64,000 nt of DNA from Alphaproteobacteria bacterium (GTDB lineage: Bacteria > Pseudomonadota > Alphaproteobacteria > Rhodospirillales > Casp-alpha2). Below the pieces are notes generated by a model. That model did no database searches. It saw only the letters and a program-made list of their open reading frames with translations, and had not been told where the DNA came from. Numbering within the stretch: position 1 is the stretch's first letter; the number at the start of each line of letters is the position of its first letter. Both the position numbers and the translations under genes were made by a program. Positions 61,121 through 64,000 of the stretch are shown here, piece by piece. The DNA is taken from positions 62,001-126,000 of the forward strand of contig JAJRRU010000019.1 in assembly GCA_024279135.1 (NCBI GenBank). The letters run 5' to 3'.

Positions 61121-62944
61121 ATGAACTGGGCGTTACATCGACTGACGATCTTATTTACCGTTGTAACCATCCTGTGTAGCAGTGCAGGCGGAATTGCGCG
61201 TGCTGCTGATAGCACACTCCAGGTCGATGGCTTTGAAGTGGCGACCCTGACCCAGAGCACCGGTATAGAAGATACCATTATCATGCCGAGTGTGCTGTCT
61301 GACGCGGACATTGAATTGTATGTGGATATTTTTGATCTGCAAAAAGACGGGAATTGGAAAAAAGCCGATAAACTGATCGCGCGAATCGATGACCGTATTT
61401 TGATGGGCCATGTGCTTGAACAGCGTTATATGCATCCCAGAAAATACCGCTCCAAGTATAAGGAGCTGAAAGACTGGATGGCTGAATATGCCGATCATCC
61501 CCAGTCCATCCGAATTCATAAACTGGCTTTGCGCCGCAGACCGGCCAACTGGAAATACCCCCCCAAGCCGAATCTTCCGTCACGTGCTTTTGTTGCGGCC
61601 ACGTCGTTTAGCCCGCTACCGGGCAAGAAATTATCCAGATCAAAACAGCGCCGAGTGCGCCAGTTGAGGGCACAGATCAAGCGCCATACGGCAAGGGGCA
61701 TGACACTGGCCGCCAAACGATTGATTAAAAGTACAACCGTGAAACAGCTGTTCAGCGACGCCCAGTATGATGAAGTTCGCGCCATGCTTGGTTTCCGCTA
61801 TTTCATCGATGGCCGGGATGAATGGGCGCTTGAGTGGGCCGGATCTGCGGCCAATCGATCCGATGTTCTGGTCCCTGAGGCGCACTGGGCTGCTGGCCTG
61901 GCTGCTTACAGGTTGGGCCGCATGGGGTTGGCCGCGGACCACTTTGAGGCCATGACACGCTCACCCAACCAGTCCGACTGGTTCCATGCCGGGGCGGCGT
62001 TTTGGGCCGCACGTGCGCACATGAAAAACCAGGCACCACAGCGGGTCAGCGCCATGCTGAAAATTGCTGCCAAACATTCGCGGACGTTCTATGGATTGCT
62101 CGCCAGACAAGTACTCGGGCTGGATATGGAACTGGAATGGTCCAGTCTGCCATTTCAGCGTTCGGCAATTGCTTCGCTGGTCAAAACGCCCCGTGGACGA
62201 CGTGCCCTTGCGCTGATCGAGATCGGTCAGTCCCGCCGCGCGGAAAAAGAATTACGCTATGAAGCCGCCGCGGTGAAGGATGAAGGCCACGCTCAAGGCA
62301 TTCTGGCCCTGGCAGCCAATGCTGACATGCCCCAGCTGGCGGTTCGCCTGGATGCCATATTGTTCCCCAATGGGGGCTTCGATAATGCTTCGTATCCGCT
62401 GCCATCGTGGCAGCCAAAAGGCGGGTTTACGGTCGATGTGGCCCTGGTATTTGCGCTGATCCGACAGGAGTCACGCTTTAACCCAAGGGCAAAAAGCTGG
62501 GCCGGCGCCCGTGGTCTCATGCAACTGATGCCCCGGACCGCTGGGTTCGTTGCCCGTGACCGGAGGTACCGTAACACCAAGCGCGAAAAGCTTTTCGAGC
62601 CTGATTTGAACATGGCTTTGGGTCAGCGGTATATAGAAATTTTGCGCGATGATGGCAAGATCAAGGGTAATCTGGTCGCCATGGTTGCGGCCTGGAATGG
62701 CGGGCCAGGCAACCTGAATAAATGGCGCCGGAACACGACTTTTAATAACGACCCGTTGTTGTTTATCGAAGCTATTCCATCGCGTGAGACGCGAAAGTTT
62801 GTCGAACATGTACTTTCAAATTTATGGATTTACCGTGATCGTCTGGGTCAGGGAACGCCGTCCCTGCGCGAGCTTGCCAGCGGGCAATGGCCGGTATATA
62901 CAGCTCTTGATAATCCCATAGCAGAAGTAGCAGAACTTGACTGA
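61121..62944 (+). CDS. slt: Soluble lytic murein transglycosylase
   Basis: Periplasmic peptidoglycan lyase of 607 residues, Slt70-like. A signal peptide with the core 'LTILFTVVTILCSSAGG' ends near 'ARA' (residue 28). A long alpha-helical solenoid (roughly 50-425) forms the ring domain, and the SLT domain follows, with catalytic Glu450 in 'IRQESRFNPRAKSWAGARG' and 'LMQLMPRTA'. It cleaves MurNAc-GlcNAc bonds with anhydro-MurNAc formation. No ribosome site lies directly before the ATG; instead a ladder of five overlapping minicistrons ends on it, so translation may depend on reinitiation. moaB follows, overlapping by eight bases. Confidence 0.93.
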   Translation: MNWALHRLTILFTVVTILCSSAGGIARAADSTLQVDGFEVATLTQSTGIEDTIIMPSVLSDADIELYVDIFDLQKDGNWKKADKLIARIDDRILMGHVLEQRYMHPRKYRSKYKELKDWMAEYADHPQSIRIHKLALRRRPANWKYPPKPNLPSRAFVAATSFSPLPGKKLSRSKQRRVRQLRAQIKRHTARGMTLAAKRLIKSTTVKQLFSDAQYDEVRAMLGFRYFIDGRDEWALEWAGSAANRSDVLVPEAHWAAGLAAYRLGRMGLAADHFEAMTRSPNQSDWFHAGAAFWAARAHMKNQAPQRVSAMLKIAAKHSRTFYGLLARQVLGLDMELEWSSLPFQRSAIASLVKTPRGRRALALIEIGQSRRAEKELRYEAAAVKDEGHAQGILALAANADMPQLAVRLDAILFPNGGFDNASYPLPSWQPKGGFTVDVALVFALIRQESRFNPRAKSWAGARGLMQLMPRTAGFVARDRRYRNTKREKLFEPDLNMALGQRYIEILRDDGKIKGNLVAMVAAWNGGPGNLNKWRRNTTFNNDPLLFIEAIPSRETRKFVEHVLSNLWIYRDRLGQGTPSLRELASGQWPVYTALDNPIAEVAELD

Positions 62945-63458
62945 CAGAAAATTCCAGCCCGTAAATATAGCCGTCCTGACAATCTCTGACAGCCGTACTC
63001 TGGCCGAAGATCGCTCGGGGGATATTCTGGTTGACCGTCTGGCGGTGGCCGGACATGTGCTTGTTGAGCGGACCATCGTCAAAGACGAACGAGATCTGAT
63101 CGCCGCCCAGTTACGTAGCTGGAGCAGTGAGCCTGGAATCGATGTTATCCTGTCTACCGGGGGAACCGGGCTGACCGGACGCGATGTGACACCTGAGGCC
63201 ATGAGCGATGTGGTTGAGAAAGATATTCCCGGTTTCGGCGAGCTGTTTCGCATGATCAGTTTCCAGAAGATCAAGACCTCGACCATCCAGTCGCGTGCCT
63301 GTGCCGGTGTGGTCAATGGAACCTATATCTTCGCCCTGCCCGGATCACCCGGCGCCTGCAAGGATGCCTGGGACGAGATCCTGATCCACCAGCTCGATAT
63401 CCGTTGCAAACCGTGTAATTTTATCGAGATGCTGCCGCGTCTTACCGAGCACCTATAG
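62937..63458 (+). CDS. moaB: Molybdenum cofactor biosynthesis protein B
   Basis: MoaB/MogA-type molybdopterin adenylyltransferase family protein of 173 residues. Visible motifs are 'VLTISDSRT' at the N-terminus, the molybdopterin-binding 'STGGTGLTGRDVTPEA', and 'ALPGSPGACKDAWDEIL'. It adenylates molybdopterin before metal insertion or assists that step, supplying cofactor to enzymes such as the molybdopterin oxidoreductase at 29905. TTG 62937 is the only plausible start in frame and overlaps the slt stop by eight bases. Its 3' end overlaps the convergent glycosyltransferase gene by 17 bases. Confidence 0.92.
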   Translation: MTDRKFQPVNIAVLTISDSRTLAEDRSGDILVDRLAVAGHVLVERTIVKDERDLIAAQLRSWSSEPGIDVILSTGGTGLTGRDVTPEAMSDVVEKDIPGFGELFRMISFQKIKTSTIQSRACAGVVNGTYIFALPGSPGACKDAWDEILIHQLDIRCKPCNFIEMLPRLTEHL

Positions 63459-64000
63459 CTTTCCAGCGCTCATAAGACGCCCGTTCATCAACATCTTCCA
63501 TGTACTCAAGCAGGGCTGTATTTAAACCACCGTGTGCCAGATTGCCCAGTGTGTCTTCGAAGGCATGGGGGCTGGACCAGCGAACTTTGCCAAAAACATG
63601 CCGGGCCGCGTTCAATTGATTTTTCGGTTGCCGCTTCAACCCGATTAGCCAATACCCGCCATCGGTGGCCGGGCCCATGACGCTGTCCGCACAGCCCAGT
63701 GCCTTGAATGCCGCAGTAATGTGAGCAGTACCAATGGTCGGGATATCCGTGCCGATGATGACCACGGGGCCGGGCGGCATATTCTGCATGACGTTTCCCA
63801 TGCGCTGGCCCAGATCACCACCGCCTTGTTTGACGAGCCCAACCCCGGGGATGTGCAGTCTTGCCACAACCGGTGGCAGATTATCAGTATCGGGTGTCAG
63901 GGCCAGCCAGGTTTTCCAGGTCGCGGCCCTGCCTGGCCTGTGGCTCAGTCTGCGGATAATGTTTTGTAGATTTGTGCGGTAGAACTGCCACGCGGCAAGT
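63442..64000 (-). CDS. DUF2064 family glycosyltransferase A-like protein (5' partial)
   Basis: GT-A-fold protein of the DUF2064/TIGR04282 family (often named arsenosugar biosynthesis glycosyltransferase). The frame stays open to the right window edge. The upstream part reads 'AAWQFYRTN' and 'WLALTPDTD', typical of the family's first half, so the GTG near 63867 is internal and the N-terminus lies outside the window. Family hallmarks follow: 'QGGGDLGQRM', the metal-binding 'IGTDIPTI' with its DxD-like acid, and 'GPATDGGYWLIGL'. Biochemical function is not established for most members; it probably uses a nucleotide sugar. Confidence 0.88.
   Translation of the reverse strand, partial: LAAWQFYRTNLQNIIRRLSHRPGRAATWKTWLALTPDTDNLPPVVARLHIPGVGLVKQGGGDLGQRMGNVMQNMPPGPVVIIGTDIPTIGTAHITAAFKALGCADSVMGPATDGGYWLIGLKRQPKNQLNAARHVFGKVRWSSPHAFEDTLGNLAHGGLNTALLEYMEDVDERASYERWKAIGAR

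Noticed and set aside
63442-63867. GTG at 63867 as the start of the DUF2064 gene
   Set aside because: The frame continues to the window end with residues typical of the family's first half.
1-64000. tRNA, rRNA, riboswitch or mobile element
   Set aside because: I scanned all longer spacers on both strands and found no cloverleaf, rRNA signature, recognisable riboswitch, transposase or integrase gene, or paired terminal repeats.

Overview
The window reads as a chromosomal segment of a free-living, probably marine alphaproteobacterium, with a Rhodospirillales-like gene content. The basis is the DUF3576 lipoprotein, the TPR-sulfotransferase paralogues, the alphaproteobacterial porin, the two FAD/GcvT dimethylglycine-dehydrogenase-type enzymes, and moderate GC in genes against AT-rich spacers. 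This placement is inference; no rRNA, tRNA, phage, IS element or CRISPR array was recognised. The first gene (TauE/SafE) and the last (DUF2064 glycosyltransferase) run off the window ends.

Region 1 (1-15.6 kb): two small-solute transporters, then a 13.7-kb one-strand gene set running from 1798 to 15524. Most junctions overlap or are very short. It encodes a Gfo/Idh/MocA dehydrogenase, a CoA-transferase, a crotonase, a four-gene sugar ABC importer, two GMC flavoproteins, an SDR, a DUF993 aldolase-like protein and a LacI regulator. A TTGACA-N17-TATAGT promoter carrying two LacI-type near-palindromes (centres 25 bp apart) precedes the first gene, and no second copy was seen, so the LacI product most likely represses the whole set. 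The pathway looks like uptake of a sugar-like or cyclitol-like compound, oxidation of its hydroxyls, C-C cleavage and CoA activation. The substrate cannot be read from sequence. A Dabb-domain gene stub and a long hairpin follow.

Region 2 (15.8-27.2 kb): a chemoreceptor, an AT-rich spacer, a hydroxypyruvate isomerase-like gene, a small Arg-rich ORF, then minus-strand genes. These are an AhpD-like protein with M81 metallopeptidase, a thioredoxin-fold protein, a histidine kinase with an orphan TAXI solute-binding protein, and TolC followed by a broken gamma-glutamylcyclotransferase gene.

Region 3 (27.4-38.1 kb): N-methyl/one-carbon and redox functions. It has two dimethylglycine-dehydrogenase-like proteins, a molybdopterin oxidoreductase, a MocR regulator, an MBL hydrolase and a MATE exporter.

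Region 4 (38.2-64 kb): mainly housekeeping. It holds nadE, glmU-glmS, two TPR-sulfotransferases around a DUF3576 lipoprotein, a porin, gabD, gor-GST, class II DAHP synthase, pncB, gltX-cysS, an MFS transporter, a lytic transglycosylase and moaB. A 5'-truncated DUF2189 gene lies after pncB.

Two themes stand out. Short tandem repeats (12, 12, 14, 15 and 29 bp units) recur across the window. The 14-bp array at 61051-61120 forms five overlapping five-codon minicistrons that end exactly on the start codon of the lytic transglycosylase. The other unusual items are a TAXI-protein/histidine-kinase pair whose SBP gene may start at AUU, and the LacI-controlled catabolic operon.
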